Notes: a model not told the origin generated them from the sequence alone. 64,000 nucleotides of DNA from Alphaproteobacteria bacterium (GCA_016125165.1 WGMH01000001.1:558001-622000), one strand, 5' to 3'. Positions 26,312 through 36,294 are shown, counted from the first letter of the stretch. Numbers and translations: made by a program.

Positions 26312-28120
26312 ATGCATGCCGGATTCTCAGGGATATCGGAACAGATGGCGCAATTGGCGACCGTTCCCGGCTTGGATGCCAAAGCCGGAACCAGCGCACA
26401 CGAACAGGCGCTTTCCAAGCTCGAAGCCTATGTCGAGGAGATCGACGCGGCGCTCGCGCGGCGCAAATCCAATGGCATGTTGCGCCGGGCGATCAAGGCT
26501 TTCCGTCGGCACGATATCGCGCGCGCTGCACAGTTGGCGCTATCCGCCACCGAGGCGGACGATACCAATGCACAGGCCTTCCATCTTCTTGGCCTCATGC
26601 TTGAAAAGATGGGACATCTGCACAAGGCACTCGTCACATATGAGCGTGCCAATGCGCTTGATCCCAACGATCCGGAACTGCTGCTCAATCTGGGGCTGAC
26701 CGCCTGGAATCAGGGCCTGGCCGCCGGCGCGGAGAAGATGTTTCGCCTTTATATCCAGGCAAAGCCGGAATCGCCGCTCGGCTACAACAATCTGGGCAGC
26801 GTGCAATCCGACCTTGGCCAGCCGGATACGGCCATTGAAACCTTGCGAGCCGCCATCTACCGGATGCCACAGGAAGGCATTCTTTGGAATTCACTGGCAA
26901 CCGTGCTGGCCGAAGAAGGCCGCGTGGAAGAAAGCCTCGTCTTCTATGAAGAAGCCGTCCGGCTCGAGCCAACCCTGCCGCGGCCCTACCACAATCTGGG
27001 CTATGCGTTTTCGCATCTGGGGCGGCTGGAAGAGGCACTCGCAGCCTATGACAAGGCGCTGCTCTGCGATCAAACTGAGGGGGAACGCCGCGAGAGCCGC
27101 CATTCCCGCAGCGTATGTCTTATGGGTATGGGCCGGCTGGAAGAAGGCTTCCGCGAGTACGAAATTCGCAATGACGAGCGCTTCCGCGCCTACACCCACC
27201 ACATGACGAATGCCAGGCTCTGGAATGGCGAGCCGCTTGCGGGCAAACGCATTCTCATGGTGGGCGAACAGGGGCTTGGCGATGAGTTCATGTTCGCGAA
27301 CATACTTCCTGATATCGCCAATGCTGTGGGCGATAGCGGGCAGATGCTGATCGCCGTCGATCCGCGACTGGTCTCATTGTTCCAACGCTCTTTTCCGAAA
27401 GCGCGCGTGGGCGCCTATGACGACCGCAAGCTGCTCGATCCCGACGGCGTGAAGGAATTGCGTTTAATGCCGTGGGCTGCGGAAGGTGGCGAAGCCGATT
27501 TTTATGCTCCGATGGGCACCGCGCTTCAGTTCTATCGCAAACGCATCGAAGATTTTCCAGGTGATGCCTTCCTGATACCGGATCCTGACCGGGTTGCGGC
27601 CTATCGCAAGCAACTCGAATCGCTGGGCGATGGTCCGTTCATAGGCGTTTGCTGGCGCTCGATGATGCTGCAGGCCAAACGTGCGAAATATTACAGTCCG
27701 CTGGATGCTTGGCAGCCGATCCTTTCCATTCCGGGCGCGACCTTTGTCAGCGTGCAATATGGCGATTGCGCCGAAGAGCTGGCGCGCGTGAACGCGCAGC
27801 AGGGCGTGACCATCCATACGATCGAGGGACTCGATCTTAAGAACGATATTGACGGCGCGGCTGCACTATCGGCGGCGCTGGACCTCGTCATCTCAGCTCC
27901 GACAGCTGCCGCCGCCACGGCCGCGAGTGTGGGAACGGACGTGTGGTTCCTGACAGCGGGCCGTACCTGGCCGCAATTGGGAACGGATCATTACCCCTGG
28001 TACCGAAAGACGCAGGTCATGAGCCCACAGGCTTTCGGCAACTGGTCCGAGCTAATGCCACGTGTCGCCTTTGAGCTGGCGCACTTCGTGGCCGAAAACA
28101 TGCCTGAACAGGTCGCTTGA
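26312..28120 (+). CDS. TPR-domain flagellin glycosyltransferase (FlmG-like)
   Basis: 602 residues from ATG at 26312; ATG at 26345 is an alternative. An open frame extends further upstream but overlaps flbT and lacks family residues. Residues about 55-310 hold tandem TPRs, and about 340-600 form a GT-B-like domain (MVGEQGLGDEFMFANILPDI; GVCWRSMMLQAKRAKYYSPL). Length and plan match FlmG of Caulobacter, which binds flagellin through its TPRs and attaches pseudaminic acid in the cytoplasm before export. Its neighbours here are flbT, flaF and two flagellins. It is a paralogue of the product of 9958-11481. Confidence 0.88.
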   Translation: MHAGFSGISEQMAQLATVPGLDAKAGTSAHEQALSKLEAYVEEIDAALARRKSNGMLRRAIKAFRRHDIARAAQLALSATEADDTNAQAFHLLGLMLEKMGHLHKALVTYERANALDPNDPELLLNLGLTAWNQGLAAGAEKMFRLYIQAKPESPLGYNNLGSVQSDLGQPDTAIETLRAAIYRMPQEGILWNSLATVLAEEGRVEESLVFYEEAVRLEPTLPRPYHNLGYAFSHLGRLEEALAAYDKALLCDQTEGERRESRHSRSVCLMGMGRLEEGFREYEIRNDERFRAYTHHMTNARLWNGEPLAGKRILMVGEQGLGDEFMFANILPDIANAVGDSGQMLIAVDPRLVSLFQRSFPKARVGAYDDRKLLDPDGVKELRLMPWAAEGGEADFYAPMGTALQFYRKRIEDFPGDAFLIPDPDRVAAYRKQLESLGDGPFIGVCWRSMMLQAKRAKYYSPLDAWQPILSIPGATFVSVQYGDCAEELARVNAQQGVTIHTIEGLDLKNDIDGAAALSAALDLVISAPTAAAATAASVGTDVWFLTAGRTWPQLGTDHYPWYRKTQVMSPQAFGNWSELMPRVAFELAHFVAENMPEQVA

Positions 28121-28121
28121 T

Positions 28122-29159
28122 CTAACGTGCCGGTGTCGCGATCTGCGGCGGTGCGATTGCCTGCGCCGCAGTGGTCGACAGGAACGCATCCACATCGCCA
28201 GCCGATTGATCGGCCACCTCTTCCATCGGAATGTGACCGACATTCTTGTAGATGATCAGCTTCGAGTCCGGAATTGCCTTCTGCCATTGCGATGCGGTTG
28301 CGACGGGAATGAGATTGTCGTGATCACCCCACAGGATCAGCGTGGGCATCCGCAGGTGGTCGATATTCCGCTGCACGAAATTGTCCCAAGGAAGAGCGAA
28401 GCGCTGCATGGTGGCCTCACGTGTGCCCTTCATACGCGCAAAATCCCAGTATTGGTCAACCATTTGGCGCGTGACGATTCGGTGATTGCTCGTAGCTTTG
28501 ATCAGCCCTTCCTTGACGATTGAACGCGGCAACAGGCGACTCATCAGATCGCCGATCACAGGCATGCGCGCGATCTTGAAAGCCAGTGGCGGATCGTTTG
28601 CCTCCTTCCAGGGAAGGCCGCCCGCATCCACCAGAATGAGATGGGTGATCTTGCCCGGATAGATTTCCGCGAAGCGCGCGACAACACCGCCGCCCATGGA
28701 GTTTCCGCCTAGCGCGAATCGATTCAGCTCAAGCTTGTCGACTACCTTTTTCACGAAATCGGTCATGCCGGCCTGCGAGTAATCCGCGCTCGGTACGGCC
28801 CCGGTCAGACCGTGCCCCGGAAGATCGAGAGTGACGACACGATATTTGCCGCTCAGCCGCTTCACCCAGGGTTCCCATGTGAAGAGGGACGCGTTGGAGC
28901 CGTGAATCAAGACGATCGCCGGCGCGTCTCGCGGCCCCACATCGCGAATATGGGCGCGCGTATCGTATTGGGCGCCTGTGGCGGTGACGTCGGCTTTCAG
29001 CATCCCGTGCGGTGGATAGTTGATGGTGATGAATTGCGAAGGCGCTGTCGCGTATTTCGCCTCCAGATCGGCGCGCGGGATGGCGGGCTGGCTGAAAAAG
29101 AAGAAGGCGCCAGCCAGAGCTGCGAGCACCGCCACTATGCCGATCAGAATTTTGTTCAT
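28122..29159 (-). CDS. Alpha/beta hydrolase, membrane-anchored
   Basis: 345 residues. One N-terminal hydrophobic segment (about 5-25) is followed by an alpha/beta hydrolase: oxyanion region LIHGSNAS, nucleophile elbow GNSMGGG, acid in LWGDHD, and histidine in NVGHIPMEE. It overlaps the hemY stop by four bases, so it is the last gene of the haem operon. A role in haem metabolism is not known for this family; substrate is unknown. It ends one base after the stop of the convergent FlmG-like gene. Confidence 0.83.
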   Translation of the reverse strand: MNKILIGIVAVLAALAGAFFFFSQPAIPRADLEAKYATAPSQFITINYPPHGMLKADVTATGAQYDTRAHIRDVGPRDAPAIVLIHGSNASLFTWEPWVKRLSGKYRVVTLDLPGHGLTGAVPSADYSQAGMTDFVKKVVDKLELNRFALGGNSMGGGVVARFAEIYPGKITHLILVDAGGLPWKEANDPPLAFKIARMPVIGDLMSRLLPRSIVKEGLIKATSNHRIVTRQMVDQYWDFARMKGTREATMQRFALPWDNFVQRNIDHLRMPTLILWGDHDNLIPVATASQWQKAIPDSKLIIYKNVGHIPMEEVADQSAGDVDAFLSTTAAQAIAPPQIATPAR

Positions 29160-30634
29160 CGCTTCCCCCCTTTGCCCACATCCGGTTCATAATCCTGCCC
29201 GCCGGGTCCTGGATCGTCCGGCGGACGCGGCAAAATGACAAGCCCCTCGCTGTGCGCTGCACCAAGCGGGGGTTTGCGAGGAATTCGCGGCGGCGCACTT
29301 GCGATCAGCCCTTCATCTGCGATCTCTTCAAGCGCTTCATCGAGATCACCGTCTGAAGCTGTCCAGCTCAGGGTGTCGAATGCCTGACAGTGTCCGCACA
29401 CAGCGCGCCATTTTGTGGACGACCAACTGCAGTTGCCACATCGCCACTCCGCATCACGTGGTGCTCGTACGGCCCGGGAAATCCAGCCATGCGCAGCAGC
29501 GGCATCGTGCCGTTCACCCTGTTCAATTTCCGCCATCAATGCACACACCCGCGCGCTGACAGAGCCCCGCGCTAGCGGCGCCAGCACGCGCCGGGCTTCG
29601 GGCCAGTTTGCAAGATTGACAGCCTGCTCAGCTTCCAGAATGCGACTTTCGAAATGGTCACGATTCAGGCAAGCGAGGCTCATCATTCTCTTGGCGCGCG
29701 TAGCTGCACTGTCGTCTGGTTGAATGGCTGCATACACCGCAGCCAGATCGGGATGGGGCGATTGCTGCCATGCCGCCTCGATCACATCTTGCGCACGCCA
29801 GCTACGCCCCGTGGCAGCAAGCTTGCGCGCGGCAAGAATGGCCGCGGGTGCAAGTCCCGGGGCCAGAGCGAGAGCCTCAAGCGAAAGGCGCAGAGCGTCA
29901 TCGCTTTCGCCGCGCGAGTCAGCGTCCAGTGCCTGCGCAGCGAGCAGGACCGCACGACGGCGACGCAACAAACTCATGTCCACAAGCCCTGCGCGCGCCA
30001 TGCTGTCCAGAATTTCCGACGCCTCGGACCATTTGCGCCGTACTGTCGTCAGATCGAACAGGGCATTCGCTGCCCAGGCGGCCCTGGGTTTCAACGCATG
30101 TGCTCGCTCCGCAAGCGAGAGGGCCAGATCACCATCATCATTCCGCATGGATCGCACGTAGAGCCCGCGGAGTCCCAAAAACTCCGTTTCGGGATTCGCG
30201 AGCATCATGCGGTACGCGTTTTCCAGATGAATATCGTCGCCTTCCAGCTGCGCGGCTTGCGCCCTCAGAAGCAGCGCAAGCGGCGATTGACCGATCAAAG
30301 ATTGTGCCTTTGTGGCCTGACGACGCGCTTCCAAGGCGTCACCTGCGGCAGCCGCGACGAGCCCGCGCGCGATCGCGAGGTTTCCCCGGCGATTGCGGTT
30401 TGCGCCCCACCAGCGGCTGATGGCGCCCGGCGTGCCGGTAATGCGCATAAGACCGCGCGTGAAAAGGATCACCAGCAATGCAAACAGCAGGAGAAGCGCA
30501 ATGGCGACAGACGCGCTCATGCGCACTTCATAGACGCCAATCAGAAAGGTCAGCGCACCTTTCAGGTTTGCGATCCATGCGGCCCCTGCCGCCAGAACAG
30601 CGGCGCCGGCAAAGATCGTCAATAGGCGAATCAC
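29156..30634 (-). CDS. hemY: HemY-like protein (haem biosynthesis operon, TPR)
   Basis: 492 residues with GTG start overlapping the mic60 stop. Two N-terminal membrane segments (about 5-25 and 40-60) and the HemY_N domain are followed by TPR-like helical repeats (about 100-360). A C-terminal zinc ribbon has two CxxC pairs (WRCGNCSW...VCGHCQAFDTLSW). This is the alphaproteobacterial HemY of the hem operon, not the protoporphyrinogen oxidase of the same name. Its molecular role is not settled; it sits in the inner membrane. Confidence 0.9.
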   Translation of the reverse strand: MIRLLTIFAGAAVLAAGAAWIANLKGALTFLIGVYEVRMSASVAIALLLLFALLVILFTRGLMRITGTPGAISRWWGANRNRRGNLAIARGLVAAAAGDALEARRQATKAQSLIGQSPLALLLRAQAAQLEGDDIHLENAYRMMLANPETEFLGLRGLYVRSMRNDDGDLALSLAERAHALKPRAAWAANALFDLTTVRRKWSEASEILDSMARAGLVDMSLLRRRRAVLLAAQALDADSRGESDDALRLSLEALALAPGLAPAAILAARKLAATGRSWRAQDVIEAAWQQSPHPDLAAVYAAIQPDDSAATRAKRMMSLACLNRDHFESRILEAEQAVNLANWPEARRVLAPLARGSVSARVCALMAEIEQGERHDAAAAHGWISRAVRAPRDAEWRCGNCSWSSTKWRAVCGHCQAFDTLSWTASDGDLDEALEEIADEGLIASAPPRIPRKPPLGAAHSEGLVILPRPPDDPGPGGQDYEPDVGKGGKR

Positions 30635-31899
30635 GGCGTAACCGGTTCGGGCACCGGTGCAAGCGCACCCACAATCTCTGTGGTTAGCGACGCAGTGTCC
30701 TGTTCGATGTCCAAACGCGCGTCAGCATCTGCGATCCAGTTCTGGGCCGCTCTCCGGGCCTCCATTGGTAACGCCTTGATTTCGGCATTGGCGCGCGCCA
30801 GTTCGCCTGTGCGCAACAGTTTTTGCGCGCGCGCAATGCGGCTCTCCACATCCTTGCCCGCACCTGCGTCGATCCGGCGTACGGAGACAAGGCTTGTTAT
30901 GTTTGCCCAGAGACGTTCCAGCCAATTCCTTGTCTCGGCCTTGCGCGAGGCAGCGAGAATTGACGGTGCAAGCTGCTCCAATCGTTCTTCGAGCATGGCG
31001 ATTGTCGGGACACCTCTTGCGTGACGTGCCAGATCCGCTATCTGCGGCGAATTCCCCGCAAGCGGCTTCAGCGCCCGCAATTCGGCTTCAAATGGTTCAG
31101 GGCCGCGCGTAGCGCGAATTAGATTGGCCAGCGCAAGCACGGACGCTGCGCGACGCATCACGCCTTCCACATCCTGATTTTCTAGCCGCGTCAGACGCAC
31201 ATCCAGCGCGTCAGCCGTCGTTCGCGCGGCGAAGCTGTCAAGACGCTGCGCCAGATCGGCAGGTGGAGCATTTAATTCGAGCGCATCAAGTCTGGTGCCG
31301 AGTTTCGATTGTTGTTCGGCCAGTTGCGTCATCCGCGCATCAATGTCATTGCGCAGATCGAGCCGCAGCTTGTCTGCAGCATCCATTCTCGCTCCAAGCT
31401 TTGCGTTGGCGGACTGCTCAAGCCGATCGAGCCGCGTCACGATAGCAGCGAGGTTTGAAGCACTCTCGTTGCCTGACCTGTCATGGATGGATGTTGTGGT
31501 ATCGCCTGCATCGCCAGAGGATTTTTCGAGCGCCATGATCCGTGCTTCGTCGGCATCGATACGATCGGAGAGGGCACTCATGTCACCGCGCAGGTCCTTG
31601 AATGTTGCGGCGGCGGCCTGCGGGGCCTTCCCGGATGCGATCTGCCCGATGCGGGTTTCGAGGGCCGCAACCCGTTCGTCGACGGCCGACATATCGGAAT
31701 TGCCGGCGACCCACGGCCAATAGGCCGAGATCAAGCCTCCCGAAACGGCGGCCAACACCAGAAGCACGAAAAAGCCGAATGCACCTTCAGGCAATTCGAA
31801 GAGGCCTCGGCGTCCGCGACGTTCCAAAGCCGGGTTGTCCTCTTTTTCCGGTTGGGGAAGCGCGGCGAACGTTCGCTCGGTCGGTTCAGGTTCGGTCAT
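30631..31899 (-). CDS. Mitofilin/Mic60 homologue (COG4223)
   Basis: 422 residues: charged N-terminus, one membrane segment (about 40-66, ending SAYWPWVAG), long coiled coil (about 70-260) and a C-terminal mitofilin-like helical domain (RRIDAGAGKDVESRIARAQ...). Alphaproteobacterial Mic60 is the relative of the mitochondrial crista-junction protein and is typically encoded between hemD and hemY, as here. It is thought to shape inner membranes and link them to the outer membrane. Overlap with hemY is four bases; hemD ends 40 bases upstream of its start. Confidence 0.85.
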   Translation of the reverse strand: MTEPEPTERTFAALPQPEKEDNPALERRGRRGLFELPEGAFGFFVLLVLAAVSGGLISAYWPWVAGNSDMSAVDERVAALETRIGQIASGKAPQAAAATFKDLRGDMSALSDRIDADEARIMALEKSSGDAGDTTTSIHDRSGNESASNLAAIVTRLDRLEQSANAKLGARMDAADKLRLDLRNDIDARMTQLAEQQSKLGTRLDALELNAPPADLAQRLDSFAARTTADALDVRLTRLENQDVEGVMRRAASVLALANLIRATRGPEPFEAELRALKPLAGNSPQIADLARHARGVPTIAMLEERLEQLAPSILAASRKAETRNWLERLWANITSLVSVRRIDAGAGKDVESRIARAQKLLRTGELARANAEIKALPMEARRAAQNWIADADARLDIEQDTASLTTEIVGALAPVPEPVTP

Positions 31900-31939
31900 G
31901 GTTGAATCCTACAGCCGCCGCCCCCGGCTTCCAAACAGA

Positions 31940-32641
31940 TCAGGCCAGAGAGGTTAGCATGGCGGACTGATCCGGCGTCGACGCAATGCGGATTTCGCGA
32001 AATGCCAGCGGTTGCAGCGCGTCCGCCGCCGCCCGGCTGATGACGATGCCGGTAAGATTTCTTACAGCGTCTTGCAGACCAGCCTCTGCAACCAGCTTCG
32101 CAAACACGCGCGCCGTCATGGGCGAATAGAGCATCACCGCATCAATGGCGCCGCTGCGCAGCGCGACGGATGCAAGCTCCGGCAAAGTATCTACGATACG
32201 GGCCTCATAGAGAACTGCGCTGCGGATGCGAAAGCCCTTCTTTTCCAGCGAGGCCGCGAGCCCACCCCGCGTACGCGCGCCGCAAATGTGGAGCAGGATG
32301 CCACCCTCCGGCTTTGCCCATTTTGCAACTGCATCAGCAAGAGCGACTGCATCGCCGTCGGCACTACGCACCTCGGAAAATCCTGCGGCGCGCGCAATCG
32401 AGGCAGTTTGCGGGCCGACGGCGAACAACGCCGTCTTGCGGTCGCCGTTACGGCGCGTAAAGGCGCGAACGCCGTTTGCGCTGGTGGCAAGCAGCGCCTG
32501 CACATCATTCAGCGTAACAGGCGGGCCATCCCGATAAACGATCTCGAGAAGTGGAGAGATCACCGCGTCATGCCCGAGCGATGCCAGATTCTGCGCCGTG
32601 CGTTCGGCGTCTTCCAGCGGGCGTGTGACGAGCACCCGCAT
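31940..32641 (-). CDS. hemD: Uroporphyrinogen-III synthase HemD
   Basis: 233 residues beginning RVLVTRPLEDAERTAQNLASLGH, typical HemD. The two-lobe family has low conservation, but the segments FAVGPQTASIARAAGF and VMLYSPMTARVFAKL are recognisable. It closes and inverts ring D of hydroxymethylbilane in the cytoplasm. It lies three bases after hemC and upstream of mic60 and hemY, giving the order hemC-hemD-mic60-hemY. Confidence 0.93.
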   Translation of the reverse strand: MRVLVTRPLEDAERTAQNLASLGHDAVISPLLEIVYRDGPPVTLNDVQALLATSANGVRAFTRRNGDRKTALFAVGPQTASIARAAGFSEVRSADGDAVALADAVAKWAKPEGGILLHICGARTRGGLAASLEKKGFRIRSAVLYEARIVDTLPELASVALRSGAIDAVMLYSPMTARVFAKLVAEAGLQDAVRNLTGIVISRAAADALQPLAFREIRIASTPDQSAMLTSLA

Positions 32642-32644
32642 CGC

Positions 32645-33568
32645 TTACAACACCAACCACTCTTTCGCGCGCGGCTTGATCGCCAGCCCAGCCTCGCGGC
32701 CCAGACGAGCGGCTTCCGTCACATCAATACCGCGGGCATCAAATGCTGCCTGTACCGAATCCGAGCCGTCCGGCGCAAGAACCTCGCCACGAAAGTTCAG
32801 TGAACCGCCGGACACTTTTGCAAGACCCGCAATCGGCGTGCGGCACGACCCGTCCAGTGCGGCCTGAAATGCGCGTTCGCAGGATAACGCGATTTCGGTC
32901 TCCGTGTCGTTCAACGCTGCGACGGCGTCACGCGCGCGTGCATCATTTTCGCGCAATTCAATGCCCACCGCGCCCTGCGCCAGCGCCGGCAACCAGTCTT
33001 CCGGTTCGAGGCGCGAGGTGACGCGCTCCTCCAATCCCAAGCGTTTCAACCCGGCGAGCGCCAGAAGAATGGCGTCGAATTCCCCGGCATCAAGCTTGCC
33101 AAGGCGTGTATCGACATTGCCGCGCAAAAGCGCGATGTCGAGATCGGGCCGCGCGCGGGCTGCCTGCGCCTGACGGCGCACCGACGAGGTGCCAAGTCTT
33201 GCGCCTTTTGGCATATCCTTCAGTGTTTTCGCCTTCAGGGACAAAAACGCGTCGCGTGGATCTTCGCGCTTCAAAATTGCGGCGAGCGAAAGCCCGCGCG
33301 GAATTTCCACCGGCACATCCTTCATGGAGTGCACCGCAATATCCGCCGCGCCGCCAAGCAGCGCTTCTTCCAGTTCCTTCGTGAAAAGACCTTTGCCGCC
33401 AGAATCGGCAAGTGAACGATCCTGTATGCGATCGCCAGAGGTCTTGATCACGACGATATGGGTTGCCGTTCCTTGCTTTTCAAGGGCCGCGGCCACCATA
33501 TTGGCCTGCGCCAGCGCGAGCTTGGAGCCGCGTGTTCCGATCTTCAGAATTTCAGTGCTTTGCGGCAT
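32645..33568 (-). CDS. hemC: Porphobilinogen deaminase HemC
   Basis: 307 residues from ATG at 33568; an in-frame extension upstream runs into tsaD and lacks family residues. Key segments: [32 protein letters not shown] and [10 protein letters not shown], whose Cys carries the dipyrromethane cofactor. It joins four porphobilinogen units into hydroxymethylbilane. It is the first gene of the haem operon, divergent from tsaD with only 49 bases between start codons, so promoters must overlap. Confidence 0.95.
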   Translation of the reverse strand: MPQSTEILKIGTRGSKLALAQANMVAAALEKQGTATHIVVIKTSGDRIQDRSLADSGGKGLFTKELEEALLGGAADIAVHSMKDVPVEIPRGLSLAAILKREDPRDAFLSLKAKTLKDMPKGARLGTSSVRRQAQAARARPDLDIALLRGNVDTRLGKLDAGEFDAILLALAGLKRLGLEERVTSRLEPEDWLPALAQGAVGIELRENDARARDAVAALNDTETEIALSCERAFQAALDGSCRTPIAGLAKVSGGSLNFRGEVLAPDGSDSVQAAFDARGIDVTEAARLGREAGLAIKPRAKEWLVL

Positions 33569-33617
33569 GAGCCGGTTCTTGTTACAGCGGCGCCTGTGTA
33601 GCACGCGGAAAGCGGTT

Positions 33618-34694
33618 GTGCGGGAATTCACAGTTCTTGGTCTTGAGACGAGCTGCGACGAAACCGCCGCCGCGGTGGTGCGCGGCTCCGCGCCGGGGCC
33701 TGGCACGATCCTGTCCAATATCGTGCTCAGCCAGCTTGACGAGCACGCCCCCTATGGCGGGGTCGTGCCTGAGATTGCCGCTCGCGCACATATCGAAGCC
33801 ATCGACGCCATCGTGGAACGGGCGCTCGGGGAAGCAGGGCTTGAGCTAGGCGCGGTCGATGCCGTGGCCGCTACGGCGGGCCCGGGCCTGATCGGCGGGG
33901 TCATGGTGGGACTGACGACCGGAAAGGCACTGGCGCTGGCGGCAGGAAAGCCGCTGATCGCGATCAACCATCTGGAAGCCCACGCCCTCACCGCGCGATT
34001 GAGCGAAGGCGTGGAATTTCCCTATCTCCTCCTTCTCATATCGGGCGGGCACTGCCAGCTTCTGGGCGTCGAGGACATCGGCAAGTTCCGGCTTTATGGT
34101 TCCACCATTGATGATGCGGTGGGCGAGGCCTTCGACAAGACTGCCAAGCTGCTGGGCCTTGCCTATCCGGGCGGGCCGCGCATCGAGCAGCTGGCGAAAG
34201 ATGGCAACCCCAAACGCTTTCGTCTGCCTCACCCGCTGAAGGGGCGCGCGGGGGCCGATTTTTCATTTTCCGGATTGAAAACCGCCGTTCGGCAGATCGC
34301 GAAGGGACCGGATTTCCGGGAAGCACAGAAGGCTGACCTTGCAGCCGCCTTTCAGGCGACGGTGCTCGACATCCTGACCGACCGAACCGAGGCGGCGATG
34401 GCCATGTTCCGGCTAGACTTTCCCAATACCGATTCTCCAGCCTTTGTGATGGCGGGGGGCGTTGCGGCCAACCAGGCGCTGCGCAGCGGGCTGGAATCGC
34501 TGGCGGCGCGTGCCGGGTTCATCAAAAAAATACCCCCGCCGAGGCTTTGCACGGACAATGCCGCGATGATCGCCTGGGCAGGGGTTGAGAGAGGCCAGCG
34601 CGGGCTCTTCGATCCGTTGGGGGCAACGGCAAGGGCGCGCTGGCCACTTCAGGACGCGCCAGCCAGGGGGAGCCTGACTGCCGGCACGCCGTGA
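33618..34694 (+). CDS. tsaD: tRNA threonylcarbamoyladenosine biosynthesis protein TsaD
   Basis: 358 residues from a GTG at 33618 (GGAA eight bases upstream), which places [15 protein letters not shown] at the family position; upstream ATG/GTG codons overlap hemC. Metal-binding histidines are seen in [12 protein letters not shown] and [13 protein letters not shown]. The kinase-like fold shows [12 protein letters not shown] and [12 protein letters not shown]. TsaD transfers threonylcarbamoyl to A37 of ANN-decoding tRNAs together with TsaB and TsaE. It is divergent from hemC. Confidence 0.95.
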   Translation: MREFTVLGLETSCDETAAAVVRGSAPGPGTILSNIVLSQLDEHAPYGGVVPEIAARAHIEAIDAIVERALGEAGLELGAVDAVAATAGPGLIGGVMVGLTTGKALALAAGKPLIAINHLEAHALTARLSEGVEFPYLLLLISGGHCQLLGVEDIGKFRLYGSTIDDAVGEAFDKTAKLLGLAYPGGPRIEQLAKDGNPKRFRLPHPLKGRAGADFSFSGLKTAVRQIAKGPDFREAQKADLAAAFQATVLDILTDRTEAAMAMFRLDFPNTDSPAFVMAGGVAANQALRSGLESLAARAGFIKKIPPPRLCTDNAAMIAWAGVERGQRGLFDPLGATARARWPLQDAPARGSLTAGTP

Positions 34695-34698
34695 ACGG

Positions 34699-34827
34699 TT
34701 AGATCATCGCGAACTGGGCGAACGACAGGACGCCCGCGATGGCAAGCATTGCCGCCGTCAGAACGCTGATGACGATGGTGTTGACGCGAGACGTCTGGTC
34801 CGCGACGTGGATGGATTGCGTAGTCAT
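34699..34827 (-). CDS. Small membrane protein, 42 residues, unknown function
   Basis: ATG at 34827 has an excellent ribosome site (GGAGAGG) and opens a 42-residue protein starting MTTQSIHVADQTSR, followed by one hydrophobic helix (about 16-42). It is convergent with tsaD, four bases from its stop. I know no family match. The strong ribosome site and clean hydrophobic profile argue that it is real. Confidence 0.6.
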   Translation of the reverse strand: MTTQSIHVADQTSRVNTIVISVLTAAMLAIAGVLSFAQFAMI

Positions 34828-35095
34828 GTGCCTCTCCTTTGATCTGCCCTTTTGCACCGGGTGGGGGCCGTGCATCGGGGCTCTGAATTCGTTGCCGGCG
34901 TCACTGCCGACACGGGTGATATAGGAGGCCTTTTGCGACTGCGCAATGAATGATTTCAAAAGTATTCAATATTCAATGTTTGACATTTTTCCAAAATCGC
35001 TCGTAAGCCTCTGAGAAGATGCACTAATTTAATTTCAAGGCCTGTGGAGAAGTTTTTCGGAATGGGAGGCATGCGAAAATTGTGAGGGTTCACCA

Positions 35096-35890
35096 ATGAA
35101 GATCGCCACCTGGAATATCAATTCCGTACGGCTGCGGATCGAGCTTGTGGCCAAGCTGCTGAAAGCTGAGCGGCCGGACGTCTTGTGCCTGCAGGAGACC
35201 AAGACCATCAACGACCTGTTTCCGGCGAAACGGCTCGCGGGGCTGGGATATGTCCATCAGGCCATCCACGGGCAGAAGGGCTACCACGGGGTCGCCATCG
35301 TCTCGAAGCTGCCCTTCAGGGAAAGCGGGCCGGCCCAGTTCTGCGGCAAGGAGGATTGCCGCCATATGCGCGCAGTGTTCGAGAACGGGGTGGAGCTGCA
35401 CAATTTCTATGTGCCCGCCGGCGGTGACATTCCCGACCCGGCGAAAAACGAGAAGTTCGCCCACAAGCTCGGCTTTCTGAAGGAGATGGAAGCGATGTTC
35501 GCCCGCCGGAAGGACGGCACGAAGACACCGGTCGTTCTTGTTGGCGATCTGAACGTGGCCCCGCTCGAAAACGACGTATGGAGCCACAAGCAGCTTCTGG
35601 ATGTCGTCAGCCACACGCCGGTTGAAACCGATCTTCTCGGCCAAGCCGTTGCCGCTTATGACTGGATCGATGTGACACGTACCTTCGTTCCACCGGAGGA
35701 GAAGATTTATTCGTGGTGGAGCTACCGCGCGGCGGATTGGGAATCCTCCGATCGCGGACGCAGGCTGGACCATGTGTGGGCCAGCCCGGCGCTGAAAGGT
35801 GCTGCAACAAGGCATGCGATCCTGAAAAAAGCGCGCGGCTGGCAGCAACCGTCCGATCACGTCCCGGTGATTGTGGAGTTCGATCTCTAG
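35096..35890 (+). CDS. xthA: Exodeoxyribonuclease III
   Basis: 264 residues with the endonuclease/exonuclease/phosphatase fold of Xth: TWNINSVRLR, LCLQETKTIND (catalytic Glu), LVGDLNVAP, WWSYRAADWESSDRGRRLDHVW and SDHVPVIVEF (catalytic His). It cleaves at abasic sites and has 3'-5' exonuclease activity in base-excision repair. The 268 bases before it hold the small protein start and an AT-rich stretch (about 34940-35050) that probably carries the promoter. It overlaps the convergent membrane protein gene by four bases. Confidence 0.95.
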   Translation: MKIATWNINSVRLRIELVAKLLKAERPDVLCLQETKTINDLFPAKRLAGLGYVHQAIHGQKGYHGVAIVSKLPFRESGPAQFCGKEDCRHMRAVFENGVELHNFYVPAGGDIPDPAKNEKFAHKLGFLKEMEAMFARRKDGTKTPVVLVGDLNVAPLENDVWSHKQLLDVVSHTPVETDLLGQAVAAYDWIDVTRTFVPPEEKIYSWWSYRAADWESSDRGRRLDHVWASPALKGAATRHAILKKARGWQQPSDHVPVIVEFDL

Positions 35891-36294
35891 ATTGAAGGTC
35901 TGGTGCTTGGTTCCTTGAAGATGATCGACGCACCGAGCACCGCGATGAGCAGCACAAGCAGAATGGCGTTGACGATTTCGCCCGGCACAATCACCGGCAT
36001 GACGCGGTGAAAATACAGATTGTAAACGCCCAAAGCCGTTTCGAGCGCCTGAAACGTCAGCATCAGACGCACGAGGTCGCGCCGGCGCCACAGAATATAG
36101 GCCTGAAAGAGACCCTGGGCGATCTGCTGAAATCCCATGAGCGCAAACAACGCAAGGATCGTTTGCGTGTTGGTGGAAAGATCGAGGCCCGCAATGGAGT
36201 GAGCCCCGCCATCGGGCGCGAAGGCGTGTATGCCGCCACGAACCAGATTGTTGAGTGCATAAAATCCAAGAAAATAGTTGAGAACGCGCTTCAT
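35887..36294 (-). CDS. Four-helix membrane protein, unknown function
   Basis: 135 residues with about four hydrophobic segments (about 5-20, 43-68, 75-95, 103-127). GLDLSTNTQTILALFALMG resembles small DUF4345-like membrane proteins, but I cannot assign it firmly. It lies downstream of the DUF1330 gene on the same strand, 36 bases apart. Confidence 0.6.
   Translation of the reverse strand: MKRVLNYFLGFYALNNLVRGGIHAFAPDGGAHSIAGLDLSTNTQTILALFALMGFQQIAQGLFQAYILWRRRDLVRLMLTFQALETALGVYNLYFHRVMPVIVPGEIVNAILLVLLIAVLGASIIFKEPSTRPSI

Noticed and set aside
34980-35008. TTGACA-like promoter before xthA
   Set aside because: The -35 looks good but the -10 at proper spacing (GTAAGC) is poor; the AT-rich stretch may still hold a promoter I cannot define.
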